This document shows positions 20,505 through 31,200 of a stretch of 64,000 nt of DNA, one piece after another; within the stretch, counting starts at the first letter, position 1, and each line of letters begins with the position of its first letter. The position numbers were made by a program, and so were the translations under genes. This DNA comes from Oikopleura dioica (lineage: Eukaryota; Chordata; Appendicularia; Copelata; Oikopleuridae), in the NCBI GenBank assembly GCA_907165135.1, contig OU015566.1:3412501-3476500 (forward strand), read 5' to 3'. The notes beneath the pieces were generated by a model. It saw only the letters and a list, made by a program, of their open reading frames with translations. It was not told where the DNA came from and searched no databases.

Positions 20505-21998
20505 TCAGTTGGAAGACAAGGAGGAAAGCTGGTTCTTGATAACATCGTTCATCAAGTAATTTGGGTCTGTTGATTTTTCCACAATGTCTAAAAAGAATCA
20601 TTCTTTTCTTGAAAAAAAAATTTTCTTACTGAAATGATCGGTATTTTCGAATTCAATGAAATCGCATCGAACTCCAGTTGCATTCAGCATTTCGTAAAAG
20701 CTTAAAAATGAAAGAGAAAGCCAAAGTAAAAGATTACCGAAGAGACTGATCGTGGAAAGCTGGAGAGTCATTTTCAGCGATGCAGATAATGAAACGAGTC
20801 GATTGTCTTGAATTCGCGTAGATTTTCTTGAAGTTAGTCGGGTCCATTGGAGACATGGCTTCGGCGTCGTCGATGGTGAGTTTCAAGGCATTATTGACGG
20901 AAGTTTCCACAATCGGCCTAAATTTATTTTAAGGAAAAATTGGCCCCTTTTTTCACCTCAAATCGAAAATCCCCGAAACAGCATAAATCGTCACGGGCAG
21001 CAAGCTTGGAAAATCGTGCGAATGCTGCGCCAAAACCATCGTCGCCAAATGAGCACCAGCCGAGTGTCCCATAATGTGAATTCCGACAGTGTAAGGAAAT
21101 TTGTGGCGAATGAATTGAAATGCTGCTTGCACTTGAGCGACGATTTCAGACATTGAAACACTGAAAAGGATGAGTTTGTTGCGCAAGGAGGTTAAATAAG
21201 GAGAGGGCGAGGGAGGGTTTTATTTTTAGGGGATGACACGAGAGAAGAATTAGCAGCGAGTTAAAAAATATTCCACTGTTGAAAATAAGCAAAAAGGACT
21301 TTCCTCTGAAAATTAACAAATTGATATCCTTATTTTTGGTAAAAAAATTTTCAAATTCTTCCGAAAATTCCCGAAAAACTAATTTTTTTTTTGAAAAAAT
21401 CCATTTTTATGGCTTTATTTGCAATTTTAAGGGTGTCACTCTGTAAATTTCACGAAAACATCTCATTGAAATCTCACCTCGGACAGAGATCATAACCAAT
21501 TCCGACATAAATTGCGCCCATTTTCGTCACCGATTCTGCTGCATGTCCCGAAACATCTCTACTGCACTCTTGCCAGTAACCACCGTGGATGTAGACAAAA
21601 ACTGGCGTTCCTTTCGTCACTTCTTCTGGCTTGTAGATGTCTAGCAGACAGTTCGGGCCGAGATCACTGTATTTCACTCCGGTTTCGCAGTTGATGCTGC
21701 TCCGCGCGTTTTTCGTCGCAGAAACCATCTTTTGAAAAAAAGTATTTTGGAGAAGGGGTTGAAAAGGACTTACGGTTTCCACATGATTTCCCACAATTGT
21801 TTCGGGTGTCAGGCGAGTCGCCCATTGTGACGGCGAGTACTGCTTGTCCAAATTTGCGGAGTCATCGAGCGACTGCGATTTGTGCCTAAAAGAGGGTTGA
21901 TGAAAATTTTTTTTCCAAGGAAAATCTTCTTCAAAAATCCTTTTTATGTTCATTTCAAACCTTGATCTTGCGATTCCTCTGGGAGAGCTTACAGTCAT
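20505..21998 (-). CDS. AFMID: Kynurenine formamidase (arylformamidase)
   Basis: Seven exons close in phase (21998-21961, 21885-21774, 21728-21478, 21160-20957, 20917-20738, 20700-20630, 20587-20505) and give 312 residues. The alpha/beta-hydrolase signatures of this family are present: oxyanion motif HGGYWQ at 98-103, nucleophile in GHSAGAH (Ser167), and TDHF (His284) as the catalytic His. Asp252 in IAENDS is the likely acid. The block PIVETSVNNALKLT also fits the family. The enzyme hydrolyses N-formyl-kynurenine to kynurenine in tryptophan catabolism, in the cytosol. The second intron (21,729-21,773) is 45 bases and free of stops. The 3' end lies about 60 bases from that of the convergent kinase-like gene. 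Confidence 0.9.
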
Positions 21999-22359
21999 TC
22001 TGACTTTGACAGCCTTTGTATCTTATTTTTTCTTGACTTTTCCCTTTTTTCTGTTGATAATAAAAAATATCAGCGATCTCGAAATCTGCACTCGCCACTG
22101 GCGAGTCGCCAGAGAAAAAAAAATGATAAGCACGGATTTGGTAGCTTTGAATGAAAAAGTGACACCTTGGGACTCGAAAACACGCGCCTCAAAAAACGCG
22201 TTTCATAGAAACAGAGAGACCATTCGTCACACCACCCCACTGCGATGCAGCATGTTAATCACTTTCCATACAAAGAAAATGTGACTCAAGGAACCTTTGA
22301 AATAGAATTCGTAGAAAAAAAAACGAAAATCAAAAATTTGAGCAGATTCGTGGCGATTT

Positions 22360-22572
22360 GCTCTCCTCAGCTTGGCTCACCTCAGCTCAGCCGAGCTCTG
22401 CTCAGCTCAGCTCAGCTCAGCTCGGCTGAGCTCGACCCAGCCCAGCCCAGCCCAGCCCAGCCCAGCCCAGCCCTGCCCAGCCCAGCCCAGCCCAACCCAG
22501 CCCAGCCCAGCCCAGCCCAGCCCAGCCCAGTTCTGCTCAGCCCAGCTAAGCTCAGCCCAGCTCAGCTAGGGC
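22360..22572. repeat. Pentanucleotide satellite (CAGCC / AGCTC)n
   Basis: About 200 bases of tandem five-base units: AGCTC units at the ends and CAGCC units in the middle, with scattered variants. The long open frames across it are artefacts of the repeat. Confidence 0.9.
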
Positions 22573-22574
22573 TT

Positions 22575-23110
22575 AGTTTAACCCCTATAAGCGAAGCAGT
22601 CTAAAGAACCCCTTAGACGAAGTGTACAATTTTTGTCGATTTGGCCTTCCTCTTGAGATAATCTCCTGAAAATCACAAATTATACATAAACGAACATTTT
22701 CTTTCAAACTACACTTTTAGATTTTCTATACTACGCACTAGAATTTGTTTTTCTTCTATAATTAATTATGTCGAAATTATTAAAAATCTTCATCCAATCT
22801 TTTCAAAGATCCCAGATTCGAATTCTCCATACTTAAAAACCTTTAAATAAGTTAAAAACAATAGCTCAGAGACGCCTAAAAGATAAATAGAATTTTTTGT
22901 TCCTTTGAAGCGCGCAGGTGGAGGTGAGAAAAACGGTGCTCACGCAGTACTCGTGGGTCTTATCAGACTGAAACTTTTTAGGGAGGTGCGTAATGCGTGT
23001 GCAAATACTCATTTAAGTTTTCAGATCGTTCCGATCTACCAGTTCTGTTTGGCAGGCGATAATAACCCAAAATCGACAAAAATTGTACACTTCGTTTATA
23101 GGGGTTAAGC
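22575..23110. mobile_element. TIR element next to the satellite
   Basis: The left arm has GACGAAGTGTACAATTTTTG (22,617-22,637) and the right arm has its complement CAAAAATTGTACACTTCGTT followed by TATAGGGGTTAAG. TTAACCCCTATAAGCGAAG also occurs at the extreme left (22,575). Arms are about 40 bases, the total about 530, with no transposase. Confidence 0.65.
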
Positions 23111-23689
23111 TCAATCTCGGCTCAAGAAAGTCGGATTTTTCGCTCAACAAATTGAGCGATTTTCAGCTCAAATTTAATGAAACTTCAGTCTTAAAATAAC
23201 AGAAACATCAAAACCCTAACCCTAGAACGACGATTTTTGAATAACTTACTTTGTATAATATTTTTCTATCACCGTCAAAATATCCATCTTTTTCGCAACT
23301 CTCTTTCTGTATTCTTCTTTGCTTACGCGATATTTCCGTGAGAATAAAAGTCTGCAAAACTGAAGCTTAAAATTTTCAAGGTGACAAAATATTGATATTG
23401 CGACTGACTGATGAGTAAGCTCCCACACACGTCCGCCGAGCTCGCTTTTGTTTTCAAAACTAATAAATTTGCGTTCAATTTAATGCTTCGAATAATTTTG
23501 TGGAGCAATAAATTTATGTTTATTGCTCTCAGAAGAACTGCTTCCCTGCTCAATCTTCTAATTGTTAAAAAAGAAAAATAAAGGAGCAAAACAGTTTTTC
23601 ACTTATCTGCTTTTGTAAAAATAATTATGCTCAACAAGCTCATATTTTCGAAACACTTGAGTTTCGAGTTATTACTGTAATTTTTAATT

Positions 23690-23733
23690 ATCAATCTTTC
23701 GATTTCCAGATAGGTTTTCTCGAAAAACATCAT
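23690..23733 (-). ncRNA. SECIS-like hairpin of the deiodinase gene
   Basis: Located about 150 bases past the deiodinase stop on the same strand. The order is ATGA quartet, then GTTTTTCGA paired with TCGAAAGAT (nine pairs, two G-U), an apical AAAA, a small CC/GG stem, and TGAT as the 3' quartet half. This fits a form-2 SECIS, needed to decode UGA as selenocysteine. Judged by eye only, without folding. Confidence 0.6.
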
Positions 23734-23766
23734 GAGCAGTAATAAAAAATGCAGAAAAATTAGGTT

Positions 23767-23874
23767 GAACCAATTTATGGAAGTGGTTTGATAAATCAGG
23801 GTTTTGATTGGCCGGTTGGCCGAATACAGCAATCTTATTGGTTATCCAAAAATTCACTTCCATAAATTGGTTTC
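23767..23874. repeat. Short foldback in the deiodinase 3' region
   Basis: AACCAATTTATGGAAGTG at the left faces its exact complement CACTTCCATAAATTGGTT at the right. The loop contains GATTGGCCGGTTGGCCG. Confidence 0.75.
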
Positions 23875-23884
23875 GTCCGAAAAA

Positions 23885-26800
23885 TTAGTTTTCTTTCAAA
23901 ATTTCCTCCAGTTTTCGCACCATTTCGTCCAAATCGTAACCAAACGGTCCAGGTTCACCAACATACTCGACCTTTTTATTTTTAAAATCGCGAGTCTTTC
24001 AGGAAGGGCTGAGAAAAACTGCTCGATTTCGTCGCCGATTGGGTCGGCGAGAATTGTTCCGATCTCGCCGGCTTCTGCTTGGAGGATTTTTGCGGATTGA
24101 ATTCTGTCGGAGTTGGAAGTTGCCTGGGGAAGATTGTAGGAGTTTTGGATTGCCCAGCCGTCGGTGGGGTGAGCTTCGCGGACGTAGATCGTGAGAAAGG
24201 TTACTAAAAAATTAATGATTTGGGAATAAATTATTTGAAAACGAAGATAAGAAAAAGATTACAATGAGTGATCGACGTCGCAATCTTTTTATCTGTCAGG
24301 CGAAAAATTCATATCAGAAACAGTTTGAAATCTTTTATCGAAAAATCAAAATAAACACGCATAAAATCGAGCATTAAATTCGTCGTCAACGGAAACAAAA
24401 GATCAAATCTTCAAAATGAAAATAGAAAATTACAAAAAAATTCTATATATTTTATCAATAGTGGTTCTTCTCTCAGCTATATCATCCATTACAACGCCAG
24501 TTTTCTTGAGAAGACATGATCACGACTTTGATAAGACACTACCAAATATAGAGAAAAACACGACAGGATCTTATGGAACAAAACAATGGACATCAAACTC
24601 TTTTCCGATGGATTCAGAATCAACAACTCCAACAAGCTCGATTTCAAGTTCTTCTACAACCTCGTCAACCTCTTCAACAAGCACGGTTTCGACAACAACA
24701 AAAGGAAAAACAACAACGGTTTCTAATATGAATCCTTGCTTTGGAGTCGACTGTGGGGAAAAAGGCTCTTGTTTTCCGATTGAAGACGAGGCAACATGTT
24801 TTAGCCCTGATGTGAAAATTGGTTTTCTCACTTACGACCTGGGGTCTCTTTTTCAGTCAGATTTAATGATTTTAAAAGGATTAAGGGGGAGGTCGTCAAT
24901 ATCGGGGTTTCTCTTGAGCAAAAAAGCGGAAAAACCTGATTGGATAGAAAAAACTAAAATTGTCAGGGGAAAGAAAAGGGTTGTAAAATTCTATCGGCGC
25001 AAACGAGAAAAAATTTGGCCAGAAAAATCGGTTAGAAATGCCGCCAAAGTAGGGCCATTTCGCGAAAATTCACCAAAAATGATCATTTTTTCACAAATTC
25101 ATCGATTTTACCCCCTAAAACTTATTTTTATATAATAATTTTAGGCTCAACAGACTCGTCAGAATTTGTAGATTCCAAAAATATAATTTTTATATGCACA
25201 CTATATGTAGAAGTGGGATTTTGATAAACCCTGAAAATCCATATTGACGACCCCCCTCTTAAAAATAAAAGTTAAAAATATTTAATAGAATATAAAGATA
25301 TTTTCTGATTGAATTGCATACCCCATAAGAGGACAGAAATGTATGATACTATCGATAACATTTATTTCAAAATTTGATTAAGATGACAGTTGTAAGGTTT
25401 TGGCAAATCCTGCGGCTTGCTTGATAGTTCCCCACTTTACGTATTCTCTAGTGCGGTGAATGAAAGACGAAACTCTGGAAAAGGTGTTGCTCGAGTTTTA
25501 TTTACAAGACGACTGAGATGCACGCGTAGCGCGCAGTAAGATGTGGCCTCAGATAAAATCTCCGGCCTCAGGGTTCGTAAAACCTCACATCCCCCCTAGA
25601 GTTTAGTATGAGGGTACAGTAAGAGAAGAATTGCATCGCAAGTCGGCTTCTGAGAAGTAGTTGGCGGACAGGCGAGACCTTTTCGAAATTGCTCTAGTAG
25701 TTTTGAGTACTGACTGGAGAGCGGCAATTTCTCTTGGGAGTAGATGGCGGCGACGATGTACGAGCAACAACACACTTGAGCGGCGTATCCAAGATTTCCG
25801 TCGGGATCGTGGGAAAGTTCACCGGGGTCGTCGACAGCGGCGGACGCTGATTGGCTGGTCGGTCGAGATTTCCGGCCAATCTGCCCAAATCGGACTTTTC
25901 AAGGGCAGAATTTTCTGCTCGTTCCTGGGAATTCGTTGTCGAGAGAAACGTGGCATTCTGTCCAAGGTAGACTTGAGGTTGATCTGTAGCGGGGTCCGAA
26001 GGATTCTGCGACGAAGTATTTTTCGCGACGGTTGAAGTTGGAGATTCGACGATTGTAGTTTGATGTTCTGTGCTGAGAGAACTATCTTTCTTCGTTTTAC
26101 CAGAGACATCCCCCTTAGACGAAGAAGGCATCGAATCAGCTTTGAAACTAGCAGCTTGGATCTGACCAGTATCAAATGCAGGGGTTTCGGTGAGCACTTT
26201 TTCGGTAGGCTCGACTACCAGTGAAGATTGGGCCTGCGGAATCGAGTTCTGCTCACGGTTTCGTACCTCGCCAGGCACGGAGTGCAACTCTGCGTCTTCC
26301 GGAAATTCGCCAAGTGACTGCGGAGAAGTTGCAGATGCGGCCTTGAGCTCTTTAAGATCAGCTGTGATCGTATTTTGGTGCTCCAAAGGCGCGTGTGTAG
26401 GCAGATCGTGGCCGAGACTTTGCTTCACCGACAAAGTCAGGCTTCCATCGGGTACCTGATGAACCTCGTTTCCACCGTCAGGTTTGGCGATCCCAACCCG
26501 CGAGTTTCGCTTGAGCTGGACCTTCAACGGTGAAAATGACTTGTACCTGCCATCGAAGTTCAGGCGAAGGTAGGTTTTCTCGAATTCGACTGATCGAATT
26601 TCTGGAGATTGGAAGATGTCGCGCCCTAGCAGGCTTGGGCAATCCTCCAGCACGTAGACTTTTGCTTCTAATTCAGGGCCCGCGTCGAAGATCATTTTCA
26701 TCTCCAAATAGCCAAGTGGGCTTTTGGCGGCACCATACAGTCCAGAAATCGTCAATGGAGCTGGTTTCAGCTGCGACAGTAACTTTTCAGGGACTACCTT

Positions 26801-29788
26801 CTTTGGCAGCATAGTGGCGCAGGATCCGGAGTCGATCTCTACGTCGGTGACGAACGAGCAGTTGTCACGTGTGAATTTGATGCTAGCGGTGTAGGGGTCT
26901 GGCACTAGCTTTGGCAAAGATTGGTACACTGGAGCAGCTCGCCAGCACGCAAGGGTAATGGCCGATTCATCCTCGTGTGCATTGTCGGTGGTTGGTTGAG
27001 CTGTGGCTTGCTTGACTTGCTGGTCATTATTACCGGTCTCAGAATCTTTGCTGTTTTGACCACCATTTTTGGTACGGTAAGCCCCTCGTTTACCGTTTTT
27101 AGTTTTGTTGTCGGGCTTCGACTTGTTATCGCGGCGTTTTCCCAAGTAGTAGCAGTTGGCGTCGGTCGGAGTCATATTTCGGCGGAGTGTCTCAGCGACA
27201 GCAGCTAAATCATCTGGTCTGAAACTGTCGGACATTTTGTCGATCAACTTGTTGTAAAGATCTGGCATCTGGAGACGGAGCTTTTCTGACAGGAGATGCG
27301 TACCAAAGAGATAGAAGCAATCTTGGGCGGTCATCTCTTTATCAGGATTTACGCGTTTGAATTCACGTAGACAAGCTTCATACGCCTCGTTTAGCTTTTG
27401 TTGGACCTTTCCGGCATAGTCGTGGAGCGGCAAATCAGCATCGCAGTCGGTAGCAGCAGCTTCAGCGATGATCAAAAGGTGGTTGAGCTTTCCGCCGAAC
27501 TGTCTGTTGATGAGTTTACGGGCGGCTTCGTAGTCTGCACATTTATCAAGAGCATCACCGATGGCGCGAGACGGGGCAACATCCAGATGGGCGCGCAAAC
27601 AGCTGAGAAAGAACTGCTGTTTGTCCATGGCGGGCTTGCCGGTGGCGCGGTCGATGATGTAACTCTTTTGGAAGGAGTCGGCGAGACCGAGGAAGTGATC
27701 AGTTTCTTGTGGGCTGGTACCTTGGAACTTTGAAGTGCCGAAGTGGCGGGTGAATGCCGTGTTGATGACAGAAGCGGAGATGACAGAGCTACCAGCAGTG
27801 GACTGAGCAGCAGGAGCGCCAAGAGGTAACTTTCCAGACATGACGAGAGAAGTGCACTTATCGATGATCGCTTGGTACTCTCCGATCTGGTTTTGACCTC
27901 TTCGTTTTCTCGTAGTGTAGCTGGGAGCTTTTCAAGGGCTTCTTTCTGCGCTCGAGTTGTGCTGGCGAACTCCAGGGCTTCTTTTACAGTTTTGATGCTG
28001 TCCGGGTTGAATGACATTTTCAGCGATGAAGACGGAGATATGCTGGCGAGACGCTGCGAATGGACTGAGTCGACTGGTTATCTGTTGGGTAAGACTTGTA
28101 CCTGGACCGATCCCTTTGACGCTAGATAGTTAAAGTCTAGGTCAAATTATAGGGATGATAGGCGAGCTGAGAGCGACAGGAAATCCCCAAACCAGATTTT
28201 AGGAGGCCAGTGACTGGTGGGTGCGGCGAGGTGAAGAACGAAGTAGCAACAGCAGCGCGGGCCGGACTAGAATGCGCGAGAAATCAGCAGCAAAACGGTT
28301 GTACCTGGCCTGACCCCAGTGAACTCAGATAGAGATCACTTTTAGGGGCTTGCGGAGCGGGAGCTAGTGGCGACGGTTGGGCTGATTCGATCAGCGGGAG
28401 TGCGCGAAAAGTTTTACGCCGTTGGTTCCACAGGAGAAGGATGCGCGGCCTTGGAACGGAAAAGGCGTCTTCCGGGAAGAAATCAGGTTTAGCGTCGACG
28501 AAGAATTGATTGGAGAGCGGTTGATTGTTCGAGGATCCTTGTAGATTTTAGTTTTACCGGTAAGTTGTACTCGAGGAGCCGTCTTGTCTTCGCACAATTA
28601 CGATGACACCACTTGTAAGGTTTTGGCAAATCCTGCGGCTTGCTTGATAGTTCCCCACTTTACGTATTCTCTAGTGCGGTGAATGAAAGACGAAACTCTG
28701 GAAAAGGTGTTGCTCGAGTTTTATTTACAAGACGACTGAGATGCACGCGTAGCGCGCAGTAAGATGTGGCCTCAGATAAAATCTCCGGCCTCAGGGTTCG
28801 TAAAACCTCACACAGTTAAATGCGCAACAAAAACCTCAGTCGATAGAATGCTCGTCAAACATGAGTGCCTTGCTGGAAATTCGGCGATTCCCTGTGAAAC
28901 TGATGGAGTCAAAATTCATCATACATTTCTCGAAGCAACGGAAAGAAAAAACGAGTACTGCATCAATACTCATGTCTCTGAAGATGACCCGCCGATGCGA
29001 GCGATGTACTATAAAGACCTTCCTCTTCATGAAGATCCTAGTCTACTCGGGCTTGTTCTTCAACGACCATTTGGCGCGAATAACCATTATAATTCTGAGT
29101 TTGGGGACACTTGGATTCTCGACAAGCAAGAATGCATGGAAGAAAAATGTCCTTACATTGTGAGAGCGGGAGAACGTCCTCATAAAGGTGATGAAAAACA
29201 AAGAATAATTCTTTAAAATCAGGTTGGAAACGGAATCCGAGTCATTCCCAAATGGAGTCTAGCGACAACTGGCTCTTGTTCGAACAAATCGAAGACGACA
29301 ATGATGACTTTCTTTGGTTCATTGAAACCCAAATCAAAAACTGAATATCAGAAGCTCTTTGATTGAAAAATATATATTTACATTTCCTTGTTGATGAAAA
29401 TCTATTACCTGATGGAAATTTTTTCAAAATTTTCTTGAACTCTTTTATCGAGTCCATAAACGGAGGTCACGTGCACGAGCCAAAGTTGAGGACGGTTATT
29501 TCGCCAAGATACTTTTCAAGTTCCTCTAATCCAGAAGTCTCGATATTGAGAACTTGAAAATTTGGGACTTCTTTTCTGATCGGTAGGGGAATTGTCGAGT
29601 TACGAATTCTCTCCCGGTAGAGTTCCAGGTAGCATTGAATAGGGCTTGAATTTAGTTTGAAAGGGATGAGAAAGGAAGCTCTACCTTTTGCGAAAGAGTC
29701 CAGGAAACTGGCCGGAAATGTCGAGCCAGAAAAGGATCGGAATCCGTAGAATCGTTTGAATGTGAGCCCAAATTATATAGGCCCACAT
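23885..29788 (-). CDS. DIO: Selenocysteine iodothyronine deiodinase
   Basis: Exons 29788-29685, 29644-29409, 24292-24263 (30 bases) and 24203-23885 join in phase with GT-AG introns. The N-terminus (MWAYIIWAHIQTILRIPILF) is a membrane anchor. Exon 2 holds the active site NFGSCT-U-PPFM with in-frame TGA at 29,469-29,467 as Sec94. The last exon has FLTIYVREAHPTDGW, DRIQSAKIL, FSALPERL and GPFGYDLDEM, all conserved in deiodinases. One base is missing in the run at about 23,973-23,983 (minus strand AAAAATAAAAA). Without it, the last 30 residues fall out of frame, so this is either a sequence error or a real frameshift. Expected activity is reductive removal of iodine from thyroid hormones in a membrane. 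The third intron is 5.1 kb and contains a whole gene on the other strand. Confidence 0.85.
24416..29344 (+). CDS. Nested EGF-like type II/secreted protein
   Basis: Three exons (24416-24821, 28816-29187, 29223-29344) close in frame and encode 299 residues. An N-terminal signal or anchor (YILSIVVLLSAISSI) is followed by a Ser/Thr-rich mucin-like stretch and an EGF-like cluster (NPCFGVDCGEKGSCFP, ATC, then VKC across the splice). The remainder (e.g. MRAMYYKDLPLHEDPSLLG) matches nothing I recognise. The whole gene sits in the third intron of the deiodinase gene on the opposite strand. Its first intron is 4 kb because it contains a MITE and an LTR element that landed on the splice acceptor. Confidence 0.65.
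24884..25262 (+). mobile_element. MITE in the nested gene's intron
   Basis: Terminal repeats read AAGGGGGAGGTCGTCAATAT at the left and ATATTGACGACCCCCCTCTT at the right. The interior matches 16,610-16,890 in the opposite orientation. The adjoining coding exon's frame runs open into it by chance. Confidence 0.75.
25391..25589 (-). repeat. LTR (3' LTR of the minus-strand element)
   Basis: Starts TGTAAGGTTTTGGC and ends AAAACCTCACA. The sequence agrees base for base with 28,614-28,812 on reading. Confidence 0.92.
25694..28017 (-). CDS. Gag-aspartic protease of the LTR element
   Basis: The main frame (27,841-25,694) encodes 715 residues: a gag-like helical N-terminal half, a basic linker (GKRRDNKSKPDNKTKNGKR) and a retropepsin-like domain with the catalytic triad in IDSGSCATMLP and a later LLGRDIF. 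A long Ser/Thr/Pro-rich tail follows. An upstream ATG at 28,017 opens a different frame (MSFNPDSIKTVKEALEF) that overlaps the start of the main frame around 27,840-27,900, so the true gag start may lie there with a shift between frames. No zinc knuckle is seen. The relatively balanced base composition differs from the AT-rich flanks. Confidence 0.8.
28614..28812 (-). repeat. LTR (5' LTR of the minus-strand element)
   Basis: Copy of 25,391-25,589. The adjacent interior sequence at 28,613 downward reads AGTGGTGTCATCGTAATTG on the minus strand, a plausible tRNA primer-binding site. Confidence 0.92.
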
Positions 29789-29789
29789 T

Positions 29790-31200
29790 TTTGTTAATTC
29801 GTTTCTCTTTTTTCGCGATTGTGAGATGTTTTATTTGCCTTCCTTAAGTCGTCAAGACTTGCGTAAGAAGGAAAACATTAAGTAATTACAGAAACACAAA
29901 ATTCTGAAAAACGAGATAATTTGATTGATTAGGCAGGTGCATCGTTGCTTGCGAGTTTTTCGAATAGGCAATCCATCTTTGTCCATTCATCGGAACCGCT
30001 CTTTTTTGAACTAACAATTTTGACCTCGATTTTTCTGAACCTTTTTTAATAAAACAAAAAATAAGGGGATCAATAATCAATCGATTATCACGTCAATTAC
30101 GGTTAGTTGTAAAATTATTTTGAGTCCAAAATGATTTCGAAATGCGCCATGTCAAGTGAATGAATTTGCTTAACAATGTTACACGTTACTTTCGGAGAAT
30201 TAGCGGCGGAGAATGTTGAAAACAAGGATAGAGAGAGCCCCAATTTCTTTAGCCCTGGAGCTAGACCTCACCCACTTTTCATGTTTTCTGCAGATTGCCG
30301 CCAAAACGGGTTCAACATAAGCACCGCAACTACTCAACTGATAAGCCTTCCGAACGACTTGATAATGCTTAAGGACTTTCCAAGAAGAAGGATAATTATA
30401 TTAAGGACCCCCCCCCAAATCAAGCATCGAGAAAATAGGCCTCCTGGGAGCAATTTTTTCTAAAAAACTATCTTAGATACACCCTTAATTTTAGTTGGAA
30501 CTTTTAGATCAAACTCTCTTCTGCAAAAAGTCCCCTTTTGATGAGCCAATTTAAGAGTATACAGGCCGTTGGAGGTAGCGTTGCTAGGAGCGGGTTTTTA
30601 AAGAATTTTTATTGAGGTAGACCCTTAATTTTTTCAGGATAAAGCTAGATCCGTTCGATATTTGAAAGTTTTTGATCGACAAAGAGTCCAGAATTTTGAG
30701 GACAGTCCCTTAAAATTTTTGTTTCTTCAGTAAAACTCAAAAATAGACTCCTTCGAATTTAAAAATTATAAGATGTCGAAAATCCGACCGCGGAATCTTG
30801 CACAAGCTTTTATCTCCAATGCCTGCGGCATTCTACTGAAAAAATAAAATTCCAGCGAAATTGGGTTAAACCGGAGAGTCCACGGTCTAATTGGATTAAA
30901 TCAGAAGAGAAGCACCTCTTCTCATCATTTTTAAAAACCGTTCAATTCGACCGAGCAAAAACAAGTTGTGGCTCTTTTGCAAGGTTGTATCAACAACTCT
31001 GGACATTTCCAATCTTGCGAAATCGAGTCTTAGAATAAAGGCGAAGCATAAATATTATGGCATCGAGCGGCGGACATGCTCACGTTAATTTTTTTAGGCA
31101 AAATAAGCCTTGGAAACTATCGTAAAAAGTAAACTTCCGGAAATTCGTTATTATGTCGATTCTAATAGAAGGAAATTTTCATCAGAAATAACCCCCTAGA
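29790..31200. other. Non-coding interval
   Basis: No supported gene. Near 30,400 a TTAAGGACCCCCCCCC run resembles the ends of the intronic elements at 18,726 and 19,886, so a degraded copy may be present. Confidence 0.35.

Larger units (their letters stand above)
25391..28812 (-). mobile_element. Non-autonomous LTR retrotransposon
   Basis: 3,422 bases, bounded by LTRs that look identical (25,391-25,589 and 28,614-28,812; 199 bases, TG...CA) and by the 4-base duplication CAGT at 25,387-25,390 and 28,813-28,816. It is oriented on the minus strand: a TGG-initial primer-binding site starts two bases inside the right LTR, and a polypurine tract (AGGGGGGA) abuts the left LTR. The interior encodes a gag-protease protein only, with no reverse transcriptase, RNase H or integrase. 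Identical LTRs imply a recent insertion using enzymes from elsewhere. Confidence 0.92.

Noticed and set aside
22245-22604. 119-codon frame of Ser/Ala/Pro/Gln repeats
   Set aside because: It is the translation of the pentanucleotide satellite.
23205-23225. CCTAACCCTAG-type sequence, and similar near 12,795, 51,545 and 61,125
   Set aside because: Only one to two TTAGGG-like units each; too short to be interstitial telomere repeats.
23885-24203. Reading the DGW/ALPERL exon as a separate deiodinase lacking its active site
   Set aside because: The 30-base exon at 24,263-24,292 and the SCT-U-PPF exon at 29,409-29,644 join it in exact phase, so one gene is simpler.
25661-27733. Plus-strand open frames across the LTR element
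   Set aside because: They are shadows of the minus-strand gag-protease frame.
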